DNA from: Amphiplicatus sp046296195
GTDB lineage: Bacteria; Pseudomonadota; Alphaproteobacteria; Caulobacterales; Parvularculaceae
DNA length: 64,000 bases
Reading direction: 5' to 3'
NCBI GenBank assembly: GCA_046296195.1
Contig: JBKBLR010000011.1
Location: forward strand, 25,471 to 89,470
The translations under genes were made by a program, and so were the position numbers. Positions 52,601 to 61,050 of this stretch are shown one piece after another. Under the pieces are notes generated by a model, which saw only the letters and a program-made list of their open reading frames with translations, was not told the DNA's origin and made no database searches. Position 1 is the stretch's first letter. Each line of letters opens with the position of its first letter.

Positions 52601-52837
52601 CGTCCCGCCGCTGATCGGCAGCGTATAGATGTCGCCGAGGAGATCGAACGCGATCGTGCGCCCGTCAGGGCTCACGTCGACGTTCATCCACGTGCCTTCA
52701 TCGACGTTGATGGACACTTTTCGCGTCGTCATCGGCGGCGCGGCGACGTCCCATTTCTTTTCGTCTTTCTTATCCTCTGTGAAGGCGGGCGACAGAACGG
52801 CCGCCGCGGCGGCGCCGGCGAGAAACGCAAATTTCAT
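49622..52837 (-). CDS. TolB-like beta-propeller fused to amidohydrolase, exported
   Basis: This 1071-residue protein has a signal peptide (MKFAFLAGAAAAAVLSPAF). About 600 residues of WD40/TolB-like repeats follow (repeated SPDGRTIAFD, SPDGTKIAFTSDRGG, SRDGKRIVYVSW). The C-terminal amidohydrolase domain (about 660-1065) has the metal-binding FIDAHAHGAQ, more His ligands in NSTLEHNIPQ and the final LGTLEEGKLADLIILDANPLDDI. It probably hydrolyses an amide or peptide-like substrate in the periplasm. Relatives of this size occur in Caulobacter-like bacteria and Bacteroidetes. The substrate is unknown. Confidence 0.93.
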   Translation of the reverse strand: MKFAFLAGAAAAAVLSPAFTEDKKDEKKWDVAAPPMTTRKVSINVDEGTWMNVDVSPDGRTIAFDLLGDIYTLPISGGTPTRIAAGLPFEMQPKFSPDGTKIAFTSDRGGGDNLWIMNRDGSDKRPVTKESFRLLNSPDWSSDGRYLIGRKHFTTGRSLGAGEIWMYHLGGGDGVKLVKRPNETYQKELGEPVFAPASGIGGGASIYYTRNTTPGDIFQYAQDTNREVFAIDRFDIATGETTRIAGGPGGAVRPTPSPDGKWLAFVRREQAKSKLYLKDLATGAERKLYDALDQDVQETWAVHGVYPAMDWTPDSRSVVFWAGGKIRRVTLDGAASVIPFRIADDRDVIDPPRPAVEVAPDAFDTTVPRFAAISPDGRSAVFETLGKLYVKSLSGGAPRRLTSSETGFELFPSFSRDGKRIVYVSWTDDGMGVIRTVSASGGSGSAVTPTPGVYRRPRFSPDGQTIVFEKGASGDRLSGRYAEAPGVYRIPAGGGAMTRVSSDGADPHFGAEDGRIFMSVFEDRMLKLVSVDRNGEARRVHASGDLLADYQVSPDGRHVAFRENWAAYVMPMTPGPQEISAGKSASAVPVVKASAGGAAFLGWTNAGAIHWSLGPTLFSATLKDMIPTAPADPEAKDPKKFTPPTTGVSLAMRAIADKPKGVTVIRGARIITMAGADGGVIENGHIVIRGDRIAAVGAGEASIPAGARVIDAAGKTIVPGFIDAHAHGAQAEDGIIPEQNYTAIGHLALGVTTIHDPSNDALEIFPAMELQRAGQILAPRIFSTGDVVYGAKAPGFFSEINNYDDALAHVRRLKAQGARSIKNYNQPRREQRQQVVAAALAENMTVVAEGGSLFTMDMTIIADGNSTLEHNIPQAVLYEDVLSFFSQTKVAYTPTLVVTYGGLAGDPYWRYATDVWTHPILSRHVPPHVLQPANVRRTKAPDEDFVDRVSARESKKLADRGVMVSIGAHGQEEGLGSHWEMWSFVRGGMSPLEALKAATATPATALGYIKDLGTLEEGKLADLIILDANPLDDIGNTDAIDSVMLGGRLFDAETMNEIGGAGRKRKKYYWE

Positions 52838-52962
52838 TGGAACACCCCTCGGTTCAGCGTCCTTTTAAGCGTTCCCCGCCGCGGGCACCAAGTCCCCTCA
52901 ATTGACAGCCCGGAGCGTCCGGCCTAGGCCTCACGCCCTTTTTCTGGCGATTGCGGGTTCTT

Positions 52963-54366
52963 ATGGAAACGCCGGTTGCGGCGCAGCGAGGTTCTCGTGC
53001 GGCGTTGCGAGCCGAACTCGCCGCGCTCCTTGCGCTCGGCCTGCCCATGGCCGCGACGCAGATCGTCCAGTATTCGGTTCTCACCATCGATGCGCTGATG
53101 ATCGGACGCCTCGGCCCAGAGCAGCTCGCCGCGTCCTCCTTGGGGCTCGTCGTCTTCTTTGTCGCCTGGCTCTTCGGGCTCGGGCCGGCGATGGCGGTCT
53201 CGCCTCTCGTCAGCCAGGCGCTCGGCGCCGACGCCGACAATACGAACGATGTCCGCCTCTCGGTGCGGATGGGACTGTGGACCATCGCGCTGATGACGCC
53301 GGCGGTGCTGCTTGTCTTCCTGCTGACGGAAGCGATCGCCGGCGCGCTCGGTCAGCCGGCGCGGCTCGCCAAGCTTGCGGGGCCTTATGTCGTCGCGCTG
53401 GCGCCCGGCTGGGCCTTCGCGATGGGAACGCTGGTGCTTCGCAATTTCCTCGCAGCGATCGGCGAGACGCGCGCGCCGCTGCTCATCGTCATCGGCACGA
53501 CGCTCGCGAACGCCGGTCTCAACTGGCTGCTCATTTACGGCAATTGGGGCTTCCCGCGCCTTGAGCTAGTCGGCGCCGGGATCGCTTCGTCGATCGTCAA
53601 CATGCTCGGTTTCGCCGCGCTCGTCGTATTAATTCGCTTTGACGCGCGGGCGCGCCGGTTCGACGTGTTCCGGGACGTCGCAAAGCCCGACTGGCCGCGG
53701 CTTGGCGAGATCGTGCGCCTTGGCTGGCCGATCGGCGTCGCCATCGCCTTCGAGGGCATGCTGTTCAACGCCTGCGTTTTTCTGATGGGGCGCATCGGCA
53801 TTGACGAGGTCGCGGCCTATCAAGTCGCGCTTAATGTCGCGTCGATCGCATTCATGGCGCCGCTCGGCCTCTCGATGGCGGGCGGCGTTCGCGTCGGGCT
53901 TGCGGCCGGCGCGGGCGACTGGCCGCGCGTGCGGCGCGCCGCCGGCCTAACGATCGCGCTCGCCATCGCCGCCATCATGGCGGTCGCCATCCCCGTAATG
54001 GCCTTTCCGGGCGTCGTCGCTGGCCTTTATCTCGATCGCGAAGCGGCGGAGAACGCGCGGGTCATCGCGCTCATCGCGGAGTTCCTCGTCATCGCCGCGG
54101 CGTTCATGCTGTTTGACGCAACGCAGGTCGCCTCGGCGCAGGCGCTACGGGGCCTTAGAGACGTGCGCTGGCCGATGATCATCACGGGGCTCGCCTATTG
54201 GGCGATCGGCTTCCCGGCGGCCGCGCTCCTCGGCCTTCGCTCGCCGCTTGGCGCGGTCGGCGTCTGGTGGGGGCTGTTGCTTGGCCTTTTCGCCGCCGCC
54301 GCTATGCTCTCGGGCAGGCTCTACGTCCTGACGCACCCGCGGCAGTTAACGGATTATCAGCCTTAA
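52963..54366 (+). CDS. MATE family multidrug/toxin exporter
   Basis: This 467-residue, 12-helix protein of the MATE (NorM-like) family exports cationic drugs or metabolites in exchange for Na+ or H+. It has the repeated pattern LALGLPMAATQIVQYSVLTIDALMIGRLG in the first half and IGVAIAFEGMLFNACVFLMGRIG in the second. VAPGWAFAMGTLVLRNFLAAIGETRAPL is also typical. ATG 52963 is preferred over a TTG 12 nt upstream. It is followed 6 nt later by an unknown gene on the same strand. Confidence 0.94.
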   Translation: METPVAAQRGSRAALRAELAALLALGLPMAATQIVQYSVLTIDALMIGRLGPEQLAASSLGLVVFFVAWLFGLGPAMAVSPLVSQALGADADNTNDVRLSVRMGLWTIALMTPAVLLVFLLTEAIAGALGQPARLAKLAGPYVVALAPGWAFAMGTLVLRNFLAAIGETRAPLLIVIGTTLANAGLNWLLIYGNWGFPRLELVGAGIASSIVNMLGFAALVVLIRFDARARRFDVFRDVAKPDWPRLGEIVRLGWPIGVAIAFEGMLFNACVFLMGRIGIDEVAAYQVALNVASIAFMAPLGLSMAGGVRVGLAAGAGDWPRVRRAAGLTIALAIAAIMAVAIPVMAFPGVVAGLYLDREAAENARVIALIAEFLVIAAAFMLFDATQVASAQALRGLRDVRWPMIITGLAYWAIGFPAAALLGLRSPLGAVGVWWGLLLGLFAAAAMLSGRLYVLTHPRQLTDYQP

Positions 54367-54372
54367 CGCCCG

Positions 54373-55332
54373 ATGAAGGCAGGTTATGCGGGGGGCGGCG
54401 AGCGCTTCCCGCGACCGATCAACTCGCCGGACGTTCCGATGCCGACCGCCGCCGCCGTCGCCGCCGAGCCTCAGCCCTTGCCGATCGCGCTCCGTCTCGC
54501 GCTCGCCGGGCGACGCTTCAACGCGTGGTGGGAAGGCTACGCCTTTGATGAGGCAGCCGAGCGGGAATCGATCCTTCGCGAGCGAGCGAAGGCGCGCGCT
54601 ATCGCCCGGCTGCCGGTCCACCAGGAGATACCGCAGGCAATCTGGGGCGAAGGTCGCTTCGATCCCGGCGACGCCGCGTGGACGATGCGCCACGCAAGAA
54701 CGCTGGGCGCTGAGCTCAAGTCGTCGGTGGTCTTGCTCGGCGCCGGCGCCGGAGGCCCGATCCGCGACCTCAAGAACGGCACGCGCTGGCGGCTGACCGG
54801 ATATTCCCGCATCGCTGCGCGCATAAAGGCGCTCGATGTCTCGCCCTATGAAACGGCTTTGTCGCGGATCAATCGCGCCGCGGCGGACGCAGGCCTGTGC
54901 TTTTTTGAGCTCCACCGCGACGCCGATCCGGCGATGATCGCCATGTTCGCCGCCGAACTCGTGCGTCCGAACGCGCCGTTCGTATTCGTCGACTTCACTG
55001 TGGCGCGGAAAGGCGCGCGCCTGAAATCTTGCTTCGTCGATCCCTGGGACGGCGCGCCCCGTCAGGGCGAACAGGTATCCGAAATGCTCGATCGCGCCGG
55101 CTTCCGGGTCGGCGACACCCATGACGAAACACGCAGCTTTCTGCCGCTCATCGCGCGCGGCTGGACGCGTTGGCGCGCTGCCTATACGCGCGCGCTTGAG
55201 TTTTCGAACGCCGAACGCGCTGATTATCTTCGCGCGCTTTCCGCTTATGCCAATCTGTGGGCGGAGCGTTCCGACGCCATCAGGGCGGGCCAGTTGCAGG
55301 TCACACGCTTCCAGACGCGGCGCAAGGGATAG
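54373..55332 (+). CDS. Hypothetical protein with a weak Rossmann-like segment
   Basis: This 319-residue cytoplasmic protein has no clear family match. A segment at residues about 118-140 (SVVLLGAGAGGPIRDLKNG) looks like a SAM-binding loop, preceded by AWTMRHARTLG. FFELHRDADPAMIAMFAAEL and PFVFVDFTVARKGARLKSC are strand-helix elements like those of methyltransferases. I read it as a possible divergent methyltransferase-like fold, not proven. A later ATG at 54439 would drop 22 poorly structured residues. It follows the MATE gene by 6 nt. Confidence 0.55.
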   Translation: MKAGYAGGGERFPRPINSPDVPMPTAAAVAAEPQPLPIALRLALAGRRFNAWWEGYAFDEAAERESILRERAKARAIARLPVHQEIPQAIWGEGRFDPGDAAWTMRHARTLGAELKSSVVLLGAGAGGPIRDLKNGTRWRLTGYSRIAARIKALDVSPYETALSRINRAAADAGLCFFELHRDADPAMIAMFAAELVRPNAPFVFVDFTVARKGARLKSCFVDPWDGAPRQGEQVSEMLDRAGFRVGDTHDETRSFLPLIARGWTRWRAAYTRALEFSNAERADYLRALSAYANLWAERSDAIRAGQLQVTRFQTRRKG

Positions 55333-55341
55333 CCGCCAGCC

Positions 55342-56382
55342 TCAGCGCCGGTAGCGCCACCAGTCGTCAAAGCGCGCAAAGATGATATAGAGCGCCGAAA
55401 GCAGAATGATGATCAGCAGCGCCAGCTGCAGCTGCGCATCGACTGCATTCTTTTCCCGCGCAGAGGGGCGCAGCGGCGCGGTCTCAATCGTGGTCGTCGT
55501 CGTCCCTGCATCGCCGGCCGGCGCGCCGTCGAGATCGCCGCCGCCGTCGGGGGCGTCGTCGTCGCCGGCGTCCTCCCCGGCAGGTTGGCCGCCGGCGTCG
55601 ATATCCGCGCCCGGCACGTCGGGAAGCGTGATCCCGCCCGAATCCGTCGATCCGTTCACGGAGGATTGATCGCCGCCATCGGCGGTCGGATCGCCGAGGC
55701 CGCCCTGGCCGGGCGGCTTTTCGGTGAGGCCCGTGCCCTGCTCGATATTGCGTTCGAGCTGGTCGAGTTCCTCCGCGCTGTTGCGGCCGATGGTCGAGGC
55801 GGCGGCCCCTGCGCCGCCGGCGACGACGGCGCCCTGCACGGTTCGGCTGTCGCCGAGGCTATCGCGTCGCGGCGCATCCTCGACCGGGGTGACGCGCGTA
55901 TTTTCAGACACCTTCTTCGGGTCGTTGACGATCGGCGGATTGACCGGCGTCAGGAACAGCGCCTTTTCTGCGGCGCGCCGGCGGGTGAGCCCCGTCACCT
56001 CGCGCAGGACGCCGCCAATCGTCGCCTTGTTGAACCAGGTCAGCGCTTCGGCCGCGCCAAGCCGGTCGCCGCGATTGAGCCGTTTTCTCGCCGTCGAGTT
56101 CCGGTAGGCGCCGATGCCGACATTGTAGACGAAGGAAACGAGCGCATCGAATTCGTTCTGGTTGAGCGGCACGCTCGTCAGGTCGCCGACCGCGCGCTCG
56201 CGCGGTTCGAGATCGCGCTTCAAAAGCGCCTCAGCCTCGCGCTCGGAAATTTTCTGGTTTGGCCCGGCGGTCTCCGTGTGCCCATAGCCGATCGTCCAGA
56301 CGCCGGCGATGTCCTGATAGGATTCGAGCTCCAGCCCTTCCCAGCGCTTGATCAGCGCAATGCCGACCTCCGAAATCCGCAT
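55342..56382 (-). CDS. Lysozyme-like (GH24) protein with C-terminal membrane anchor
   Basis: This 346-residue protein has an N-terminal T4-lysozyme-like domain (residues about 1-150). The triad Glu15, Asp24 and Thr30 fits the endolysin pattern E-x8-D-x5-T (RWEG, YQD, WTIGYGHT). A low-complexity Asp/Gly/Thr-rich linker (about 150-305) follows, then a C-terminal transmembrane helix and a basic end (LLIIILLSALYIIFARFDDWW). No signal peptide is seen. It resembles a phage lysozyme taken over by the host; no phage genes are near. It probably cuts peptidoglycan if it reaches the periplasm. The start is ATG 56382. Confidence 0.8.
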   Translation of the reverse strand: MRISEVGIALIKRWEGLELESYQDIAGVWTIGYGHTETAGPNQKISEREAEALLKRDLEPRERAVGDLTSVPLNQNEFDALVSFVYNVGIGAYRNSTARKRLNRGDRLGAAEALTWFNKATIGGVLREVTGLTRRRAAEKALFLTPVNPPIVNDPKKVSENTRVTPVEDAPRRDSLGDSRTVQGAVVAGGAGAAASTIGRNSAEELDQLERNIEQGTGLTEKPPGQGGLGDPTADGGDQSSVNGSTDSGGITLPDVPGADIDAGGQPAGEDAGDDDAPDGGGDLDGAPAGDAGTTTTTIETAPLRPSAREKNAVDAQLQLALLIIILLSALYIIFARFDDWWRYRR

Positions 56383-56582
56383 CGGCCACCCTTCCCCTAC
56401 GCAAGACCGGCGTCCCCAACCAGCATCGACCTTACCGGCTAAATCTGGCGGAAGGTAGGCTTTCGCGGGTGCTAACAGGCCCGCCGACTGAGACCCCGGG
56501 GCCACAGGGACGGCCTAGGCGGGCGGCTCGGATGTGATAGGGTTACAAGTCTGGGGCTTGGTTTGGGAAGACGAGGAGATTC

Positions 56583-57257
56583 ATGCGCATTGTGTTGACT
56601 TTGGCGACCGCCGCAGCGGTTATTTCGGGTGTGGCGAGCGCGCAGAATTCGCTCGCCCCCAAGCCCGGCCTTCTCGAATCGGTAGGCGCGACCGAGGTCG
56701 CCCAGATGCTCGCCGAATTCGGCTTCAAGTCCGACCTCCGGTCGGCGTCCGGCGCCGCTTCTCCGAGCCTTGTCGTGACGACCGATGGCGGCGCGAAGTT
56801 CCTGATCGGCTTCTTCGATTGCGCCGACGCCAAGAAGCCCTCAGGTTGCAAACAGGTCATGGTCTCGACCGCGCAAGCCTCCGGCGGCGTCGACTTCAAC
56901 GATCTCAACGCATTCAACGGGCAGTCGAGCGTGACGACGGTCGTTTATGAACCATCGAACCAGATCCTTATCTTCGGGCGCAACATCTTCGCGCCGGGCG
57001 GCATTGGGCGCGACAATTTCAAGCTCCAGGTTGCGCTCTTCCTCAACGACATGCAGGGCTTTGTTGAATCACGCCGCGTCGGCGCGAAATCGGTGTCGAT
57101 GCTGAAGACGCCGGACGTCAAGTCGAAGATCAGCTCCGTCACGGGCGCAGACGTCGCGCCCGAAGCGCGCCGGCTGATGATCTCGGCGGACGGCTCGGCC
57201 GAGGTCGAAGTCGCGATCAACAATTCCTTCGACGTGGATTTCAAGAAGGCAGAGTGA
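56583..57257 (+). CDS. Exported YbjN domain protein
   Basis: This 224-residue protein has a signal peptide (MRIVLTLATAAAVISGVASA). A YbjN-like fold spans residues about 30-165 (SVGATEVAQMLAEFGFKSDL, DGGAKFLIGFFDCADAK, QVALFLNDMQGF). YbjN proteins are related to SecB/CdiI-like folds and act in stress responses in E. coli; the role of exported forms is unknown. It is convergent with the three-gene coiled-coil operon that ends 25 nt away. Confidence 0.75.
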   Translation: MRIVLTLATAAAVISGVASAQNSLAPKPGLLESVGATEVAQMLAEFGFKSDLRSASGAASPSLVVTTDGGAKFLIGFFDCADAKKPSGCKQVMVSTAQASGGVDFNDLNAFNGQSSVTTVVYEPSNQILIFGRNIFAPGGIGRDNFKLQVALFLNDMQGFVESRRVGAKSVSMLKTPDVKSKISSVTGADVAPEARRLMISADGSAEVEVAINNSFDVDFKKAE

Positions 57258-57282
57258 CCTCTGCGCGATCGCGCGCGACGCT

Positions 57283-58755
57283 TTAGAATTTCCGCGTCGT
57301 TCTGAAACCGCCGCGGCTGACCGGCCCGCCGCCCGGCATCCGGGGCGCACGCGGCGGCCGCGGGATTCGCGCGCCGGAAGGACGCCGGATGACCGGCCCG
57401 CCGCCCCAGTTGTCAGGGAGGCCGAAACCGTCGCGCCAGACATCGCCGCCGAGATCGTTGTCAAAGTCGCGCCGGCGCGTCCGGTGCCCGCGTTCGATAC
57501 GCCGCCAGATGTCGTCGCGGCTTGTCGCCCCGCGCAGGAATTCCGCGATGGCGACAGCGACGATGTCGCGGCTTGAAAACTCCGAATAGGGACTGTCATA
57601 GCGCGCGCTCTTGAACCGGCGCCGCAGCGCCTCGAGATCGGAGAGCGCCCGCGCCTGATGGTCGAGCGCCGCCGCCGCGGTCCGGCAGGCTTCCTCGATC
57701 TCCATCCGCTGGCGGCGCATGCCGATGAGCGACTCAACGAGCCTGTCGTCTTCGGGCGTGACGGTCTCGGCCGCGAGCCGCTTGAGGTCGGGTATCGCGA
57801 TCCTTTGCAGCGCCGCGGCAAGGATATCTCGCGCCTCGGCGAGAGGGCCTGCCTTGCCGGCGGCCGCCGCCGCGGCTTCCTCGACAAGCTTTTTGTTGCG
57901 GTCTTCGGCGGCGGCGATCGCGGCGTCGAGCGACTCGACTTTGGCCCGCGCCGCCGTCACGGCGTCGCGCAGAGCGTCGACGCCGTCGCGTTCAAGGGCT
58001 TGCCGCTCCATCACGGCAAGCGCATCGGTCGCCTCGGCGGATTTCTCTTTCAGCCTCTCGACATGCTCGGCGATCCGTTCAGGTATTTCGAGCAGGCGTT
58101 CGTAATTGAGGCGATGGTCGCGATAACGGATGAGGCGCGCGACCCAGCCGTCGAGCGCTGCGAAGAGGGGGAAGGCGCGATAATCAGGCGTCCCGAACTT
58201 CCGCTCACGCAGATAGTGAAACAGCGGATCGGCCTCATAGGCCGCGCCCTTCTTCGTGCGGTCCTCGCGTGCGATGTCGAGCTTTTGCGCCGCCCGAGCG
58301 GCCATGGCGTTGAGCTCATCGAGCGCGTCCGCCTGCGCCCGCCATGCGGCCTCGCTTTCGAGTCGCGCGCGCGTCGCCGCCGCCGCGGCGTCATGCGCTT
58401 CGATCGCGGCCTCGACTGCCTGTTCGGCGGCGGTGCGCTCGGCTTCGAGGCGCTCCAGCGCCAGCGCGGTCTCGTCGCGCGCGGCGGTCATCGTCTTCAG
58501 CGCGCCGTCATGGCGGTCCATCAGCGCGCGCGCCTGCTCATCCGCCAACCCCAGCGCTCCCTCGGGCGAGACGTCGTTTTTGAGCTCAACAAGGCGCAAC
58601 TCTGCGAGTCGCTGATAGATCTCGATCTGCCGCTGGTCGAGTTCAGCGACGAGGCGCGCATCCTCCGCCGCGCTGTCGCTCGCTCGAGCGAAGGCGCGCC
58701 GCGCCTCGGCGATCGCGCGGTCGATCTGGTGCAGGGCGTCGCGGCCGGAGCTCAT
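57283..58755 (-). CDS. Long coiled-coil protein with basic Gly/Arg/Pro-rich tail
   Basis: This 490-residue protein is mostly alpha-helical coiled coil, from about residue 1 to 400 (long runs of Ala/Glu/Arg/Leu with heptads). A hinge near 165-215 contains EADPLFHYLRERKFGTPDYRAFPLF. The last 60 residues are Arg/Gly/Pro-rich and basic (GGGPVIRRPSGARIPRPPRA), suggesting nucleic-acid or membrane contact. No signal peptide or transmembrane helix is seen. I do not recognise a family. It is the last gene of a tight operon, 4 nt after the DUF6384 gene. Confidence 0.7.
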   Translation of the reverse strand: MSSGRDALHQIDRAIAEARRAFARASDSAAEDARLVAELDQRQIEIYQRLAELRLVELKNDVSPEGALGLADEQARALMDRHDGALKTMTAARDETALALERLEAERTAAEQAVEAAIEAHDAAAAATRARLESEAAWRAQADALDELNAMAARAAQKLDIAREDRTKKGAAYEADPLFHYLRERKFGTPDYRAFPLFAALDGWVARLIRYRDHRLNYERLLEIPERIAEHVERLKEKSAEATDALAVMERQALERDGVDALRDAVTAARAKVESLDAAIAAAEDRNKKLVEEAAAAAAGKAGPLAEARDILAAALQRIAIPDLKRLAAETVTPEDDRLVESLIGMRRQRMEIEEACRTAAAALDHQARALSDLEALRRRFKSARYDSPYSEFSSRDIVAVAIAEFLRGATSRDDIWRRIERGHRTRRRDFDNDLGGDVWRDGFGLPDNWGGGPVIRRPSGARIPRPPRAPRMPGGGPVSRGGFRTTRKF

Positions 58756-58759
58756 CTCG

Positions 58760-59704
58760 TCACCATTCGAGGATTGCGCCGCCGGCGACGGCGATTGAAT
58801 ATTGAGGCGCCAGGGTTCCCTTCGGCTTGCGGCCGACGGCGTCGTTCTGGATGATGAGATCATCGTCCTTGTCGGCGGCGACTTTCATGAACTCCGTTTC
58901 GGAGACCTGCACGCCCCAGCGCGAAACGCGCGCGGTGCGCCGGTCCTCCTGGCTCTCGATTTCGAGCGCGTGCGGGCGTCCGGCGGCGTCGACCGCCTCT
59001 ACGATCAAATAGAAATTTTCGACGCCGGTCCTTGCGACATTGTCGCGGGCGACGCCGGACGTCGAATTGGGACCGGATACGACGCGGACGACGAGATCGC
59101 TCGCCAGATCCTCCTTTAAGAGGGCGAGGGTATTCGCCGCCGCGCGCGCAGCCTTGGCGTCGCCCGCGGCGGCGGCGGCGAGGCCGTCCCGATAGGCCGC
59201 CTCGACGCGCGCCTGCGAGGGCTCATCTTCTGCAAGCGCGAGCGCGGCCTCGCGTGCGGCGGCGACCTCTTTCGGCAACTCGATCGCCATTTCGATGCGC
59301 GCGCGCTCCGCGGCGGCCTCGCGCGGGCGCTCGAATCCGAATTCATAGGCCGCCGTCAGGAAAAGTGCGACGCCGGCGATGAGCAGGATCGGCGGGGCCC
59401 AGCGCCCCCGGTCGACGTAAGCATGCGCGAGCCGAATTTGAAAGCTGTCCTTAGGCGGATCATAGACGAAGCGCTTTTCCTCAAGCGCCCTGACGCCGTC
59501 CTCAAGAATTGCGTCAGGCACGTCGATGCCCTGCGCCGAGTAGATTTCCTTGAGCCGCGCCACCAGCGCCGCCTTGCGCTCCTCGCCGCCGAGCTCCTTG
59601 GCGAGCACGAGCTCGCGATGGCGCAGCGTGTCGACGACATCCATGGCGAGCATGACGTCGTCGAGCGATTGCGCCTTCGGACCCACGAGGGCGTTCATTC
59701 GCAA
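58760..59704 (-). CDS. DUF6384 family membrane protein
   Basis: This 314-residue protein matches the DUF6384 type, with the N-terminal helical region SLDDVMLAMDVVDTLRHRELVL, then RFVYDPPKDSFQIRLAHAYVDRG. One transmembrane helix lies at about 104-122. A helical stalk (about 125-205) and a beta-rich C-terminal domain follow (SDLVVRVVSGPNSTSGV, FYLIVEAVDAAGRPHAL, SIAVAGGAILEW). The C-terminal part probably faces the periplasm. The function is unknown. It is the middle gene of the operon, 9 nt after the TelA-like gene. Confidence 0.75.
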   Translation of the reverse strand: MRMNALVGPKAQSLDDVMLAMDVVDTLRHRELVLAKELGGEERKAALVARLKEIYSAQGIDVPDAILEDGVRALEEKRFVYDPPKDSFQIRLAHAYVDRGRWAPPILLIAGVALFLTAAYEFGFERPREAAAERARIEMAIELPKEVAAAREAALALAEDEPSQARVEAAYRDGLAAAAAGDAKAARAAANTLALLKEDLASDLVVRVVSGPNSTSGVARDNVARTGVENFYLIVEAVDAAGRPHALEIESQEDRRTARVSRWGVQVSETEFMKVAADKDDDLIIQNDAVGRKPKGTLAPQYSIAVAGGAILEW

Positions 59705-59713
59705 ATTGCGCCC

Positions 59714-60895
59714 TTACGAGCGAATAAGCGCGGCGCTCGCGCCTGTCTCGATGAGGTGCGCCAGGCGGCGCTTGCCATCCTCGACCGCCTCGCGGATCTC
59801 CTTTGAATTCTCGGTCGCGGCCTTGCGCATCTCCTCGATGATGGTTTGGCTCCGCTCCTGGAACGTCACAACCGATTCAACAAGCTTCTTGACGGCGGCG
59901 GCCGAGACGGTTGGGCCGTAGCCGGCGCGCACGGCCGCCTCCTGCACCTTGCCGCCGATTTCCGATAGCGTTTCGAGGCTTTCGTCGATGCCCCTCTTCA
60001 TCGCCTCGACGGTCTGCGTCGATTCATGAAGGCCGTGCATGCCGGTGAAAGTGGCGGTCAGCGCTGTCAGCACGGTCTCATTGGTGCCAAAGAACGAGAC
60101 AGCCTGTGCGTAGAGGCGCTCCTTCGCGTTCGTCGTCTGGACGAGCCGCGTCATGATCACTTCGGAAGTGTTGTAACCGACTGTTATGTTATCGGAGAGA
60201 TCCTTCGCGACCTGATAGCGCTTTTCCTCCTTCTGGAGCGCGCGCAGGGATTCGTCGCGGTCAAGCTCCAGCCTCGCACGGGTCGCAGCGTCATCGCTGG
60301 CGTAGGAAGTCACCTTGTCGACGGCGGCCTTGAGCGCTTCTTTCGCCGCTGCGAGCTTTGCTTCCGCCGTTTTCAGGACTTCGAGCGCCAGCACTTCTGA
60401 TTGCTTCAATGCGCCGCGAAAATCGCGATAGGCCTCAAGGATGCGCGTTTCACGCTCCACCTGATTTCGCGTTTCGCTGGCGACCTCGAGATAGGTTTTC
60501 CGGATCTTGTCAAAACGTGCGGCGATATCGCCGCGCGTCATCTTCATCCAGACATTACCGATGCGCTCCATCGTCGAGATCTTGCCGTCGGCGTACTGCT
60601 CGACGAGCGACCTGGCGTCGTCGCGGATCGAATCGAAGGCGCTCGTGATCCCTTTGTAGCGTTCGCCGATCGTCATGTTCGAGACCTGATCGCGAACAAC
60701 CTCGTTGAAATGCGAAGCCTGGTCGAGCGTCCGCGCGATCGCGGCGACGCGGTCCTGATCGAGATCGGCGATCTGGTTGAGGAGCGCCACGATCGGCGCC
60801 GGCGCGCCGCCTTCGGATGAAAAGCCGAGCGCGCGAAGTTCTCCGAGCGCCTTGTCGAGATATTGAAGCGCGCTCGCCCGTTTCGGTTCGCTCAT
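59714..60895 (-). CDS. TelA-like coiled-coil protein
   Basis: This 393-residue cytoplasmic protein is almost entirely helical. Its second half (about 215-380) resembles the toxic-anion resistance (TelA) family: VAKDLSDNITVGYNTSEVIMTRL, FFGTNETVLTALTATFTGMHGLHESTQTVEAMKRG and TFQERSQTIIEEMRKAATENSKEIREA. TelA proteins occur with XpaC and in Ter-type stress systems; their activity is unclear. The start is ATG 60895. It is the first gene of the operon with DUF6384 and the coiled-coil protein, and is divergent from the MgtC/DUF4010 gene. A family assignment would need a profile search. Confidence 0.6.
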   Translation of the reverse strand: MSEPKRASALQYLDKALGELRALGFSSEGGAPAPIVALLNQIADLDQDRVAAIARTLDQASHFNEVVRDQVSNMTIGERYKGITSAFDSIRDDARSLVEQYADGKISTMERIGNVWMKMTRGDIAARFDKIRKTYLEVASETRNQVERETRILEAYRDFRGALKQSEVLALEVLKTAEAKLAAAKEALKAAVDKVTSYASDDAATRARLELDRDESLRALQKEEKRYQVAKDLSDNITVGYNTSEVIMTRLVQTTNAKERLYAQAVSFFGTNETVLTALTATFTGMHGLHESTQTVEAMKRGIDESLETLSEIGGKVQEAAVRAGYGPTVSAAAVKKLVESVVTFQERSQTIIEEMRKAATENSKEIREAVEDGKRRLAHLIETGASAALIRS

Positions 60896-61050
60896 GCCTT
60901 GTCTCCTCCCTTCGCCGACGCGGGCCGACACATAAGCACTGCCAGGAGCCTTCGCCAGACCTTGATTTTCCTTGGCATCTCCCGGTTGACGGCGCCGCCG
61001 GGCGGGATCAGATGAGGCGTGCGCTTAGTGCGCCAGGACGAACAGGGCCG

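Noticed and set aside
55342..57257. Prophage remnant around the lysozyme-like gene
   Set aside because: No integrase, holin, structural phage gene or attachment repeat was found nearby, and base composition looks like the neighbours.
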